A stretch of DNA of 64,000 bases from Bacteroidota bacterium (lineage in GTDB: Bacteria > Bacteroidota > Bacteroidia > Flavobacteriales > Flavobacteriaceae). The DNA lies in assembly GCA_027621175.1 (NCBI GenBank), contig JAQCCM010000006.1, positions 17,787 through 81,786 of the forward strand. Direction: 5' to 3'. Every line of letters begins with the position of its first letter. The stretch's first letter is position 1. The notes beneath the pieces are model-generated. The model searched no databases. It was given only the letters and a program-made list of their open reading frames with translations, and was not told where the DNA came from. A program made the position numbers and the translations under genes. Shown one piece after another: positions 1 through 9,226 of the stretch.

Positions 1-2
1 AC

Positions 3-2219
3 TCGTATTATAGTCCTGACCTTTTTCATCGCGTTGACCTGATGACAAAAAAATTTGAGGCCGTTCGTGGGGGTAAATCAGTAATCACTGCAACAAATGC
101 CCCTGGAGGAATTTATAATTTTTTATCGCACGACACGAGCAGCTCTTTTGAAGGGGAAGGTGAATTTACTTCAGGAACAAGAGGAGCATCTAATTTTATT
201 AACCGCTTTGACCTAAGGCTAAGCGGTCCTATTGGAAATGACTGGTATTTCAATGCTGGTGGGCACTACAGAGTTGACGAAGGAGCGAGAGGAAACAATT
301 TTCCGCTGAGTGAAGGGGGGCAATTTAAATTTAATCTTATCAAAAAAATTCAGCGTGGAAAACTTACTTTTTTTGGTAAAATACTTGTTGACAAAACCAA
401 TAGATATACGGGGGTAGCGGCACAGAATTGGGAGAACCCAACAGCAGCTTATGGGCAAGATTTTAATAATACTTCATTATTAATGCCTGCATTTAATGGG
501 GAAATTCCAGACAGTAGAAACCTAAATAACACCCTGTCTTTTAACCCTACTCAAGGGATTCACGCCAAAGATTTGACTTTTGGTTTTAACTATTCAGAAC
601 AATTTGGAGAAAACGCCAAGCTTACAAATAAATTTAAAATCTCATCTAAACAAGCTAATTGGCAAACGTCCATAAGCAATGCTTTTGTTTCTTTAAATAA
701 TCCATTGGCCTATTTTATTAGCGGGGCAGCATTTCCGGTTGGACAAATTGTTTTTCGCGATGCAAAAGCAAATGAAGAAATAGCAAGAGTTGACAATAGT
801 GGGTTATTCAGTGGAAATCCTTTTCAGTATATAACAGCAGGGAACCTGCCCAACGATGCCATTATGGGAACTTCTGCATGGTACAAGGACAATGATGTTG
901 ATGAATGGATGAACCATTTTGAGTTTCAGCAAAACTTCAAAAACCACACCTTAAATGCTGGAACCGTAGTTGCACATGCAAACACTTCACACTTTACGCA
1001 AGGAACATTTGCTTATGTGACCTATGAACCGAATCCTAAAATGCTTTCGGTATATGTTGAAAATCCAGGGCAACCAACCGTTGCGCTATCAGACTCTAAT
1101 GGGCTGAGTAATTACGGTGGATTGTTTTTTGTTGATGCGCAAGCTAGTGTTGAGCAATATGGCTTTTATATCAATGATAAATGGGACGTAAATGATACAT
1201 TTTTTGTTGATATGGGATTAAGATACGATAGCATTTTACACAAGGGCGATAAAAAAAGATACGCTCCTAGCACCCCAATTGGCGGGATTGATGGCGACAC
1301 TACAACCGCTTACGATAATGGTATCCTTGTACCGACAGGTGACATTGACGCATTCAATTTTAAATATTCATATCTGTCATATTCTTTAGGAATCAACCAA
1401 AAACTGGATTCAAAAACAACAATGTTTGCCCGTTTTTCATCTGGAAATAAAGCACCTGAACTGAATTATTATTTTAACAATTTCGCTAATGTTCCCATTG
1501 CAAATCAAGGTGAGATTCAAAAAATTCACCAAGCAGAATTGGGAATAAAAGTAATCGCAGAACAGTACAGTGCAACAGGAACTTTGTTTTGGAGTCAACT
1601 CGATAATATCGGTATTGCAAATTTTGAATTTGATGATTCCACAAATACTGTTTTTTATACCCCTATTCCATTGAACACATCCAGTACTGTTGGATTTGAA
1701 TGGGAAACGGCTTACACTGCGATTAATAACATACATGTCAAATTTAATGGCATACTTCAAAACCCCATTGCAAAAGAATGGTCTGTTTATGACGCCTCCG
1801 GAACTGCTGAACCCACAGATGATATTACTATTGACTACTCTGGGAATCAATTGGCATTTAACCCAAAAATGATGTCAAACCTAAGCTTGGTATATGAAAA
1901 AGATAATTTTAATCTGTACTACAATTGGCATCACATGGGCAAAAGATTTGGCAATGTTGCGAATGCCTTTGAACTGGATGCTTACTCCATATTTAACTTT
2001 GGAGGTGGATGTAAAATAACCAAACGAATTACAGCTTCTTTTGAAGTTTCTAACCTTTTTAACTCAGCTGGATTAGCCAATTTTTTCGGAGACAACTCCT
2101 TTGGTGCGAGTGCTAACGGCGTAACAAGAAAATTTGTTGCTGATAATCCAAATAGTAGCTTTGTAGTGGTACCAATACTTCCAAGAAGTTCAATCATTAG
2201 ACTTAATTACTCCTTTTAA
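3..2219 (+). CDS. TonB-dependent outer-membrane receptor, 5' end outside window
   Basis: The reading frame is open from base 3 through the ATG at 42, so that ATG is internal and the real start lies upstream of the window. The first visible residues include a plug-domain signature (FEAVRGGKSVITATNAPGG), followed by a long series of alternating aromatic and polar strands typical of a 22-strand beta barrel. The protein ends ...IIRLNYSF, with the terminal aromatic residue used for outer-membrane insertion. Such receptors import ligands too large for porins using TonB energy. The next gene starts 27 bp downstream on the same strand and encodes a DUF1080 lipoprotein, so a carbohydrate or carbohydrate derivative is a plausible substrate; no SusD partner is visible. 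The substrate itself cannot be read from the sequence. Confidence 0.9.
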   Translation, partial: SYYSPDLFHRVDLMTKKFEAVRGGKSVITATNAPGGIYNFLSHDTSSSFEGEGEFTSGTRGASNFINRFDLRLSGPIGNDWYFNAGGHYRVDEGARGNNFPLSEGGQFKFNLIKKIQRGKLTFFGKILVDKTNRYTGVAAQNWENPTAAYGQDFNNTSLLMPAFNGEIPDSRNLNNTLSFNPTQGIHAKDLTFGFNYSEQFGENAKLTNKFKISSKQANWQTSISNAFVSLNNPLAYFISGAAFPVGQIVFRDAKANEEIARVDNSGLFSGNPFQYITAGNLPNDAIMGTSAWYKDNDVDEWMNHFEFQQNFKNHTLNAGTVVAHANTSHFTQGTFAYVTYEPNPKMLSVYVENPGQPTVALSDSNGLSNYGGLFFVDAQASVEQYGFYINDKWDVNDTFFVDMGLRYDSILHKGDKKRYAPSTPIGGIDGDTTTAYDNGILVPTGDIDAFNFKYSYLSYSLGINQKLDSKTTMFARFSSGNKAPELNYYFNNFANVPIANQGEIQKIHQAELGIKVIAEQYSATGTLFWSQLDNIGIANFEFDDSTNTVFYTPIPLNTSSTVGFEWETAYTAINNIHVKFNGILQNPIAKEWSVYDASGTAEPTDDITIDYSGNQLAFNPKMMSNLSLVYEKDNFNLYYNWHHMGKRFGNVANAFELDAYSIFNFGGGCKITKRITASFEVSNLFNSAGLANFFGDNSFGASANGVTRKFVADNPNSSFVVVPILPRSSIIRLNYSF

Positions 2220-2245
2220 AACATCATTAACCAAATTAAACACAA

Positions 2246-4141
2246 ATGAAGCATAGTGCATATTTAATCTTAACCATTGGGTTTTTATTTTTTTATTCCT
2301 GCAGTAGCGAACAAACAGCACCTATTGTAATCGAAGCTGAAAAATTTGTTCCACCAGCGAACTACTTACCTTTTACTAAAATTGACTTAAGTGACCTATC
2401 AGCCTTTGATTCTACTGGTGATAACTGGCGAGTGGTTGGAGATATTACTTCCGATAGAACAAAGGAAAAAACAATGTTCGCGGAGGAAGGAACGGGTATT
2501 TTGTACAACGCAAATGACCAGGAAAAAAATAAAAATATTCAAACAGCTTTTGACCACGGAGATATTGAAATAGAGTTTGATGTAATGATGCCTTTGAAAT
2601 CAAATGCTGGAATATATTTTCAAGGTCGATATGAAATCCAATTGTTAGATAGCTGGGGTGTGGAAAACCCGAAACACAGCGATATGGGTGGTGTTTATGA
2701 AAGATGGAATAATAATGCCCAAAAAGGAAAAGAAGGGTATGAAGGAACAGCTCCAAGAGTAAATGCTGCTAAAGCCCCAGGATTATGGCAGCATTTTAAA
2801 ATTATTTTTCACGCACCAAAATTTAATGCGAATGGAAAGAAAATAAAAAACGCCTGGTTTGAAAAGGTGTGGTTAAACGGGGTATTGATTCACGAAAATG
2901 TATTTCTTTCTGGACACACTCGAGGCGGGATGGCTAAAGAAAGTGCTCGAGGCAAACTGTTAATTCAAGGAGATCATGGACCAGTTGCGCTAAAAAATAT
3001 CAAGTATAAATTATATGAAGACAATAAAATAAGATTAAGTAATCTTGTACGGACTACCTATGATAGTGAGTACATCGAAAGTCAAAATATAGATACATTA
3101 CCTTTTATTAGTAAGCAAAAGGAAACGCGTTTTTCACTCATAGACATAACCAGTACAAGAGCCAAAAAACTGGTTACATATACTGGAAATATTTCGATTC
3201 CAAAAAGCGGAAAATACCTGTTTGAAGGAATCACAAAGGGGATAGGAGAAATCTTTATTGATGGTAAAAAAATACTTCGCATGCGAGATGCAATAAACTA
3301 CCCTATCAACACGGTGCAGCTTGAAAAAGGAACGTTCCCGTTCAAACTAATTTACAGGCAATCTAGACCTTGGCAAAGAGGATTTGCTTTATATGTCGAA
3401 GGCCCTGAAATGCAAAGCTATTCACTTCAAGATGGAGTGCTCAAAGGAGCAAATGATTTTGATGTATTAAAAGGTATTATTATTATTGAGCCTGAAAATG
3501 AGATAGTAACCCAACGTAGCTTCGTGTCTCACAAAGGGGAAAAACGCACACATTGCATTTCTGTTGGAACTCCAGAAGGAATCCATTATTCTTATGACTT
3601 AGCGACGGGCTCACTACTCATAGCATGGACAGGGTCTTTTCTAAACACAACGCATATGTGGCTATCTAGAGGGGAAGATCAGCTTGGAGCACCGATTGGA
3701 TTTGGAATAGCGCTACATGGTGGATTGGAATTTGCTGAGCTTAAAAATGAAGAAGCTGTTTGGCCAAGATCACTACCTGAAAATAAAAGCACAAAACAGT
3801 TAGGTTATACTTTTGATTCTAATGGGAGGCCTTCTTTTTCGTACCAAATTGGAAAATCTACGATAACCAATACTTTTTCGGTATCTGACAATAAAAACAG
3901 AGCGTTAAAAAAATCCATAACTATTTCAAGCAGAAAGAAACTCTGGCATAAAATTGCAGAAGGGGAAGATATTAAGTCCATTGAAAATGACATGTATATC
4001 ATAAACAATGAAAGTTTTTATATTGATTTTTCTGGAAATGATGGCCTCAAGCCAATTATTCGAAAAGTTGGAGATAAAGAGGAGTTAATCGTAGAAATAT
4101 CAAGAAGAAAAAAGAATGTATCCTACTCAATCATTTGGTAA
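2246..4141 (+). CDS. DUF1080 (3-keto-disaccharide hydrolase family) lipoprotein with PA14-like region
   Basis: A 631-residue predicted lipoprotein: the signal peptide ends in a lipobox with Cys19 (FFYSCSS). Residues about 40-260 match the concanavalin-like DUF1080 fold (for example NAGIYFQGRYEIQLLDSWG and GLWQHFKIIF). DUF1080 proteins include enzymes acting on 3-keto-glycosides. Residues about 285-385 resemble a PA14-type beta module (SGKYLFEGITKGIGEIFIDG), and the rest is an extra C-terminal beta-rich region seen in large sugar-oxidation proteins. It sits between the TonB receptor and the propeller-cupredoxin gene (22 bp to the next ATG), so the three probably form one transcription unit. 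Catalytic residues are not well enough known to be checked here; binding rather than hydrolysis remains possible. Confidence 0.8.
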   Translation: MKHSAYLILTIGFLFFYSCSSEQTAPIVIEAEKFVPPANYLPFTKIDLSDLSAFDSTGDNWRVVGDITSDRTKEKTMFAEEGTGILYNANDQEKNKNIQTAFDHGDIEIEFDVMMPLKSNAGIYFQGRYEIQLLDSWGVENPKHSDMGGVYERWNNNAQKGKEGYEGTAPRVNAAKAPGLWQHFKIIFHAPKFNANGKKIKNAWFEKVWLNGVLIHENVFLSGHTRGGMAKESARGKLLIQGDHGPVALKNIKYKLYEDNKIRLSNLVRTTYDSEYIESQNIDTLPFISKQKETRFSLIDITSTRAKKLVTYTGNISIPKSGKYLFEGITKGIGEIFIDGKKILRMRDAINYPINTVQLEKGTFPFKLIYRQSRPWQRGFALYVEGPEMQSYSLQDGVLKGANDFDVLKGIIIIEPENEIVTQRSFVSHKGEKRTHCISVGTPEGIHYSYDLATGSLLIAWTGSFLNTTHMWLSRGEDQLGAPIGFGIALHGGLEFAELKNEEAVWPRSLPENKSTKQLGYTFDSNGRPSFSYQIGKSTITNTFSVSDNKNRALKKSITISSRKKLWHKIAEGEDIKSIENDMYIINNESFYIDFSGNDGLKPIIRKVGDKEELIVEISRRKKNVSYSIIW

Positions 4142-4163
4142 ACTAACTAAAAATAAATCAAAC

Positions 4164-6128
4164 ATGATTCGTTCAAAAATTATTATTGCTGCAGTCGTAT
4201 TCGGTTATGCGTTTGGGATTGCACAAAACAAAGGGAATAAGGTTAATAAGTCGCAACTAGAAAAGGTGTCTGAATTTTATAAGATTGTAGATGTTCCAAT
4301 AGATCCAAATGTCAAACTTGAAGTAGGTGGTTTAGCACTTACAGACGACGACAAACTAGGCGTTTCTACTAGACGTGGTGAGGTATGGCTTATTGACAAA
4401 CCTTATAGCCAAAATCCAAGCTACTCCCTGTATGCCAAAGGGTTACATGAAGCGTTAGGCTTAGCCTATAAAAACAATGGATTTTATTTGTCTCAGCGAG
4501 GTGAAATTACACGATTGGAAGATACGAACGGCGACCAAAAAGCCGATGTCTATAAAACCATTTTTTCTTGGCCTTTATCTGGAAACTACCACGACTACTC
4601 TTACGGGCCAAAATTTGACAAAAACGGAGACATGATAGTTACTTTGAATCTGTCTTGGTCTGGCGGAGGAAAAAGTTTAGTGCGTTGGCGTGGTTGGATG
4701 TTAAAGGTGACCACAGATGGGAAAATGACCCCAATTGCTACGGGGCTTCGCTCACCAGCTGGATTTGGAATTAATCCTGAGGGTGATTATTTCTACACTG
4801 AAAATCAAGGAGATTGGGTTGGGTCTGGTAGAATGACTCATTTGGAATCTGGAAGTTTTGCAGGACATCCCGCTGGACTCAAATGGTCAAATGATGAAAA
4901 ATCACCATTAAAATTGGTGCCAGAAGACATTGAAGATAATTCTGGGCTCACACTGTATGAATACGCTAAGAAAGTTCCCGAGCTAAAAGCTCCTGCTATT
5001 TGGTTTCCGCACACAATTCTAGGAATCTCAACTTCAGATATTGTGTATGATACTTCAGAAGGAAAGTTTGGGCCGTTTAGCGGTCAACAATTTGTTGGAG
5101 ACCAAGGTCACAGCAAAATCATGCGTGTGTTTATGGAAAAAGTAAATGGCGTTTATCAAGGTGCTGCATTTCCATTTGTGGAGGGCTTTTCATCTGGTGT
5201 ATTGCGTATGATATGGGGTAGTGATAATAGTATGTTTGTTGGGATGACTAGCAGAGGCTGGGCATCAACAGGTAAAAAGATGTATGGACTTCAACGTTTG
5301 GTTTGGACAGGAAAAACACCTTTTGAAATAAAAACAATGAAGGCACTAAGTGACGGATTTGAATTAGAATTTACCAAACCTATCGACAAAAATCTTGGGG
5401 GCGATACATCAAACTATAAAATGGTAACGTTTAATTATAATTACCACAAGACTTATGGAAGCCCAATAATTGACCAACAAAAAGCCATGGTCCATGCAGC
5501 AGAAGTTTCTGAAGATGGGTTAGGTGTAAAATTGACCATACACGGAATGCGTCTAGGCTATATTCATCAAATTGAATTAGCCGACTTAAAATCTGCTTCT
5601 GGAGAGTCATTGTTGCACAATAAAGGATACTACACACTTAATGAAGTGCCTGGAGGGACCCTAGAATCCATGCAAATGGCAATGGATAAATCTGATAAAA
5701 AAATAGAACAGCCCAAACGGATAACTAAAATGCCAAAAAATTGGGAAAAAGGTGCTGATGAAAAAATAGTATTGGGTACGATTCCTGGGCTTAAATACGA
5801 CACCAAAGAAATTACCATTAATAAAAACAGTAAAATTGAGTTGCTCTTCAACAACAATGATGATATGATTCATAATGTTGTTATCACAAAGCAAGGCGAA
5901 GAAACGCCGCTTAAAGTGGGTGAAATGGCATTAGGACTAGGTCTAGATGGGCCAGATTTAAATTATGTGCCGTTTACAGATTTAGTATTGGCACACTCTG
6001 GAACTGTAGGGCCAGAACAGTCTGAAACCATATATTTTAACTCACCTAGCAAACCGGGTGAATATTGGATCGTATGTACGTTTCCAGGGCATGCTTACAC
6101 AATGAGAACAAAGCTCATTGTAAAATAA
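4164..6128 (+). CDS. Secreted beta-propeller (PVC-type dehydrogenase-like) protein with C-terminal cupredoxin domain
   Basis: The start is taken as ATG 4164, because the upstream in-frame ATG at 4116 lies inside the preceding gene while 4164 begins a good signal peptide (MIRSKIIIAAVVFGYAFGIAQ). The 654-residue product has an N-terminal six-bladed-propeller-like region (about 40-400) resembling the sugar dehydrogenase / PVC-type membrane-bound dehydrogenase domain, with short repeats such as ATGLRSPAGFGINPEGDYFYTENQ split over two blades. Residues about 545-654 form an azurin/plastocyanin domain with a full type I copper ligand set: His about 570 (MIHNVV), Cys about 638, His about 643 (VCTFPGHAYTM) and Met about 647. 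A periplasmic redox protein passing electrons to its own copper centre is inferred. No haem motif (CxxCH) is present. Confidence 0.8.
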   Translation: MIRSKIIIAAVVFGYAFGIAQNKGNKVNKSQLEKVSEFYKIVDVPIDPNVKLEVGGLALTDDDKLGVSTRRGEVWLIDKPYSQNPSYSLYAKGLHEALGLAYKNNGFYLSQRGEITRLEDTNGDQKADVYKTIFSWPLSGNYHDYSYGPKFDKNGDMIVTLNLSWSGGGKSLVRWRGWMLKVTTDGKMTPIATGLRSPAGFGINPEGDYFYTENQGDWVGSGRMTHLESGSFAGHPAGLKWSNDEKSPLKLVPEDIEDNSGLTLYEYAKKVPELKAPAIWFPHTILGISTSDIVYDTSEGKFGPFSGQQFVGDQGHSKIMRVFMEKVNGVYQGAAFPFVEGFSSGVLRMIWGSDNSMFVGMTSRGWASTGKKMYGLQRLVWTGKTPFEIKTMKALSDGFELEFTKPIDKNLGGDTSNYKMVTFNYNYHKTYGSPIIDQQKAMVHAAEVSEDGLGVKLTIHGMRLGYIHQIELADLKSASGESLLHNKGYYTLNEVPGGTLESMQMAMDKSDKKIEQPKRITKMPKNWEKGADEKIVLGTIPGLKYDTKEITINKNSKIELLFNNNDDMIHNVVITKQGEETPLKVGEMALGLGLDGPDLNYVPFTDLVLAHSGTVGPEQSETIYFNSPSKPGEYWIVCTFPGHAYTMRTKLIVK

Positions 6129-6135
6129 ATGGATA

Positions 6136-6166
6136 TAAAAAAGGGGGCGTTAGCCCCCTTTTTTAT
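6136..6166. terminator. Bidirectional rho-independent terminator
   Basis: A G/C-rich stem (AAGGGGGC / GCCCCCTT, loop GTTA) is flanked by A runs on one side and T runs on the other. It lies in the 52-bp gap between the convergent propeller-cupredoxin gene and the azurin gene, so it can stop transcription in both directions. Confidence 0.9.
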
Positions 6167-6180
6167 ATAAAATGTTGTTT

Positions 6181-6684
6181 TTATTCTACAATAAATTTTC
6201 CTTTCATTAAGGCTACATGGCCTGGAAAACTGCAAATAAAATCATAGGTTCCTGTAGAGGGCGCATCGAATTCAACGGAAGTTATTTGTCCTCCCCCTAT
6301 TAATCCCGTGTATGCAACAATCTCATTTAACGCATCTTGAGGAATATAGTCTGATGCTTTAGAAACAGCAGCTTTCGCAGCAAATGCATTCACATCAACC
6401 CCAGTGTTTAGGATAACCACATTATGTCCCATTACGTTTACCTCTATTTTTCCTGTGTGACGCAAGGTTAATTTCACTTTTTGACCTGCTTTAACTCGCA
6501 ATTCGTTCTTGTCAAACTTCATCATGTCATTACCGGATATTACCAATTTTGCAACATTAGTGTCAATAGTGGTTTTGGTTTCTTTAGCTTGAATTTTAAT
6601 CTTTTCTTTCTTCTTTTCTCCTCCTCCACAACTAACAAAAGTAAAAGCGAAAAACAGTATTAACATATGGCAAATAAGTCTCAT
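6181..6684 (-). CDS. Azurin-family lipoprotein (type I copper protein)
   Basis: A 167-residue lipoprotein with lipobox Cys19 (FTFVSCGGG), a Lys/Glu-rich linker to about residue 36, then a single azurin domain. The copper ligands are all present: Gly86-His87 (MGHNVV), Cys151, His156 (CSFPGH) and Met160 (ALM). The disulfide Cys pair of classical azurin is not evident. Azurins shuttle single electrons in the periplasm; the lipid anchor would hold this one at a membrane. It converges on the propeller-cupredoxin gene, whose C-terminal domain has the same CxFPGHxxxM loop, suggesting that the two exchange electrons (inference). A role as the electron donor to a terminal oxidase or nitrite reductase is an alternative. 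Confidence 0.9.
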   Translation of the reverse strand: MRLICHMLILFFAFTFVSCGGGEKKKEKIKIQAKETKTTIDTNVAKLVISGNDMMKFDKNELRVKAGQKVKLTLRHTGKIEVNVMGHNVVILNTGVDVNAFAAKAAVSKASDYIPQDALNEIVAYTGLIGGGQITSVEFDAPSTGTYDFICSFPGHVALMKGKFIVE

Positions 6685-6747
6685 TTATTTTTTATTTTTA
6701 GAAGTGTAAATATCGGTATTTTCACTTACTGAAAAAATTTAAATAAT

Positions 6748-7575
6748 ATGACTACGCTAAAAACAAAGCACACTTTATGGATAGCAACTCTCCTTTTTGC
6801 TTTTTTGAGTCAATGGCATGTCCATGGGCAAAAAGTAAACAAAAAACCGTCCTTAAATGGCAAGAATATAGTCTTTGTTTATGGTGGATGGAAAGGGCAT
6901 AAACCAGCTGAAAGTGTTGATGTTTTTTTACCAAAATTGGAAGCTGAAGGAGCTAACGTGAAAGTTTTTAATAGCCTAGACGCATATACAGATAAAGAAC
7001 TCATGGATGATACTGATTTGATTATTCAAACTTGGACAATGGGAGATCTTAGCAAAGAGCAGTTAAACGGGCTAAAACGTGCAGTACTTAATGGCACAGG
7101 ACTTGCTGGGTGGCATGGTGGTTTAGGAGATTCTTTCAGAAATAATATACAATATCAGTTTATGGTTGGGGGGCAATTTTTATCACACCCTGGCGGGCAA
7201 ACTGAGCATATTGTTAAAATTACTAATAAAAAAGATCCAATAACAAAAGGAATTAAAGACTTTCAACTAAAAACAGAACAATACTATATGCTAATTGACC
7301 CAAACGTTCAGGTTTTGGCAACAACTACATTTGACAGAGATTCATATAAGAAAAAAGGGGAAGCGGGTATTGAAAATAAAATTACGGGAAGTGTTATTCC
7401 CGTTGTATGGAAAAAAAATTACGGAAAAGGGAGGGTTTTTTATTCCTCCATTGGGCATAATATGACAGATTTTAATATTCCACAAGTGATGAAAATGCAA
7501 ATGCGTGGCCTAAGATGGGCGTCAGAGGGAAAGTATATGCCAGCTGAAAATACCATCTCTCCAGTCTATAAATAA
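6748..7575 (+). CDS. ThuA-like domain protein, secreted
   Basis: A 275-residue protein with an N-terminal signal peptide (about residues 1-27, ending HVHGQ) and a ThuA-type domain resembling class I glutamine amidotransferase folds (KNIVFVYGGWKGHKP; GLAGWHGGLGDSF; VWKKNYGKGRVFYSSIGHN). ThuA proteins take part in 3-keto-trehalose/sucrose metabolism in rhizobia, and ThuA-like domains are common in secreted sugar-oxidation clusters of Bacteroidota and Verrucomicrobia. Its location 63 bp from the divergent azurin gene, and next to a DUF1080 gene, supports a role in the same pathway. The catalytic mechanism of the secreted members is not established, so the function is inferred from family and context. 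Confidence 0.85.
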   Translation: MTTLKTKHTLWIATLLFAFLSQWHVHGQKVNKKPSLNGKNIVFVYGGWKGHKPAESVDVFLPKLEAEGANVKVFNSLDAYTDKELMDDTDLIIQTWTMGDLSKEQLNGLKRAVLNGTGLAGWHGGLGDSFRNNIQYQFMVGGQFLSHPGGQTEHIVKITNKKDPITKGIKDFQLKTEQYYMLIDPNVQVLATTTFDRDSYKKKGEAGIENKITGSVIPVVWKKNYGKGRVFYSSIGHNMTDFNIPQVMKMQMRGLRWASEGKYMPAENTISPVYK

Positions 7576-7667
7576 TACTACACTTCATGAAACCTGAAAA
7601 GTGATGTTTTAAAGCATTATTAAAATCTTTATGCCCGCAGGGGTTTTTATTCCCCTATTTTAGACGC

Positions 7668-7675
7668 TATATTTG
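7668..7675 (+). promoter_or_regulatory. Bacteroidota -7 box (TATATTTG)
   Basis: A perfect match to TAnnTTTG lies 36 bp upstream of the glycosyltransferase ATG at 7712. No convincing -33 TTTG is found at the usual spacing. Confidence 0.55.
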
Positions 7676-7711
7676 CACGAGCAAAATTGCTCATACACAA
7701 AATACGTCTTT

Positions 7712-9226
7712 ATGTCTTTTGACTGGACAACCGTCTTAGTTCCAATATCCATATTTCTGATGGTGATATATGCGATATGCCTTATTCTTGTTTTTTTATA
7801 TGCACTTAGTCAGTTGAGTTTACTAATGAACTACATCCGTCAGAAAAGCAAAAAGAATACAGATGCTGTTTTTGATTTTAATAATCCCGAAGAAGTGCCG
7901 TTTGTTACCATTCAACTGCCCGTATATAACGAGCTATATGTGATTGAGCGTTTATTGGATTTTGTTTCTGAAATTGAGTATCCAAAAAAGAAATTAGAAA
8001 TACAAGTTTTGGATGATTCAACAGATGAGTCTGTTGAAATAACGTCAAAAAAAATAGCATCCCTCTGCGCTGATGGGCACAATATAATCCATATTAGACG
8101 CACATCACGCAAAGGGTTTAAAGCAGGCGCACTAAAAGAAGGATTGAAAACAGCCAAAGGAGAATTTATTGCCATTTTTGACGCAGATTTTACGCCAAAA
8201 AAAGATTGGTTGTTACAAACCATACCCTATTTTAAAAGCGATAAAATTGGTGTAGTTCAAACGCGATGGGGGCACATGAATCGAAATTATTCCTTACTAA
8301 CCAAAGTGCAAGCATTTGCTCTAGACATGCACTTTACGCTAGAGCAAGTAGGTCGAAATTACGGAGGACATTTTATGAATTTTAACGGCACTGCGGGTGT
8401 TTGGCGCAAATCCTGTATCGTAGATGCTGGGAACTGGGAAGGTGACACATTAACCGAAGACCTAGACTTAAGCTATCGCGCACAACTCAAAGGTTGGGAA
8501 TTTAAATATTTAGAAGATGTTGAGACACCTGCCGAGCTTCCTGTTGTAATGAGCGCCATACGTTCTCAGCAATTCCGATGGAACAAAGGCGGTGCTGAGA
8601 ATTTTCAAAAAATGATTGGAAAAGTGTTTCGCACCCCAAATATTGCTTTAAAAACGCGCCTTCATGCGATTATGCATTTGCTAAACAGCACCATGTTTTT
8701 GTCGGTACTGACATTAGCTGTTTTGAGTATTCCTATGTTGTATATCAAAAATGAATGGGGGCACTTCAGCTGGTTTTTTAATATTACCAGTTTGTTTATT
8801 GTTAGTACTGTGATCTTCTTTGTGTGCTATTGGTTTACGTACAAGCGAATCCATGGAGGTGGTTTTGCTAACTTTATAGAGTTCAGTAAAAGCTTTGTGA
8901 CGTTTTATGCTGTTGCTATGGGGTTTTCAGTACATAATTCCAAAGCTGTTTTAGAGGGTCATCGCGGTAAACGCAGTGAATTTGTACGAACACCAAAATT
9001 TAATCTCTCCAAGTTTAAAGACAATTTTAAAACCAACAAATACCTGCAAAAAAACCTATCTAAAAATACGTTGATTGAAGCCTTTATGATGCTGTATTTC
9101 CTCTTTGGTATGACGAGTGCTTTTTTTGTAGGAAACAAAGGAGATTTTGGGCTATTCCCTTTTCACTTTTTGCTCTTTATCGGATTTGGATTCGTAGCAT
9201 ATAGCTCGATAAAAAGCAGGTTTTAA
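7712..9226 (+). CDS. Family 2 glycosyltransferase, cellulose-synthase-like membrane protein
   Basis: The start is ATG 7712 (MSFDWTTVLVPISIF), which opens with a transmembrane helix and lies downstream of the -7 box; an in-frame upstream ATG at 7673 overlaps that box and is discounted. The 504-residue protein has the processive GT2 motif set in order: VLDDSTDES, FDADF (DxD), TEDLDLSYRAQLKGW (TED) and QQFRWNKGG (QxxRW), followed by a cluster of C-terminal membrane helices. This layout is that of cellulose-synthase-like or glucosylceramide-synthase-like enzymes that transfer a sugar from a nucleotide donor across or at the inner membrane. The product could be a polysaccharide or a glycolipid; neighbours do not decide this. 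It ends exactly where the convergent rluB-like gene ends. Confidence 0.9.
   Translation: MSFDWTTVLVPISIFLMVIYAICLILVFLYALSQLSLLMNYIRQKSKKNTDAVFDFNNPEEVPFVTIQLPVYNELYVIERLLDFVSEIEYPKKKLEIQVLDDSTDESVEITSKKIASLCADGHNIIHIRRTSRKGFKAGALKEGLKTAKGEFIAIFDADFTPKKDWLLQTIPYFKSDKIGVVQTRWGHMNRNYSLLTKVQAFALDMHFTLEQVGRNYGGHFMNFNGTAGVWRKSCIVDAGNWEGDTLTEDLDLSYRAQLKGWEFKYLEDVETPAELPVVMSAIRSQQFRWNKGGAENFQKMIGKVFRTPNIALKTRLHAIMHLLNSTMFLSVLTLAVLSIPMLYIKNEWGHFSWFFNITSLFIVSTVIFFVCYWFTYKRIHGGGFANFIEFSKSFVTFYAVAMGFSVHNSKAVLEGHRGKRSEFVRTPKFNLSKFKDNFKTNKYLQKNLSKNTLIEAFMMLYFLFGMTSAFFVGNKGDFGLFPFHFLLFIGFGFVAYSSIKSRF

Noticed and set aside
42..44. ATG at 42 as the start of the first TonB receptor
   Set aside because: The frame is open upstream to base 3 and already encodes plug-domain residues; the gene is cut by the window edge.
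1437..1850. 137-residue minus-strand ORF
   Set aside because: It is the antisense shadow of the TonB receptor frame; no family resemblance and Cys-rich nonsense composition. The many similar overlapping ORFs inside clear genes were left out for the same reason.
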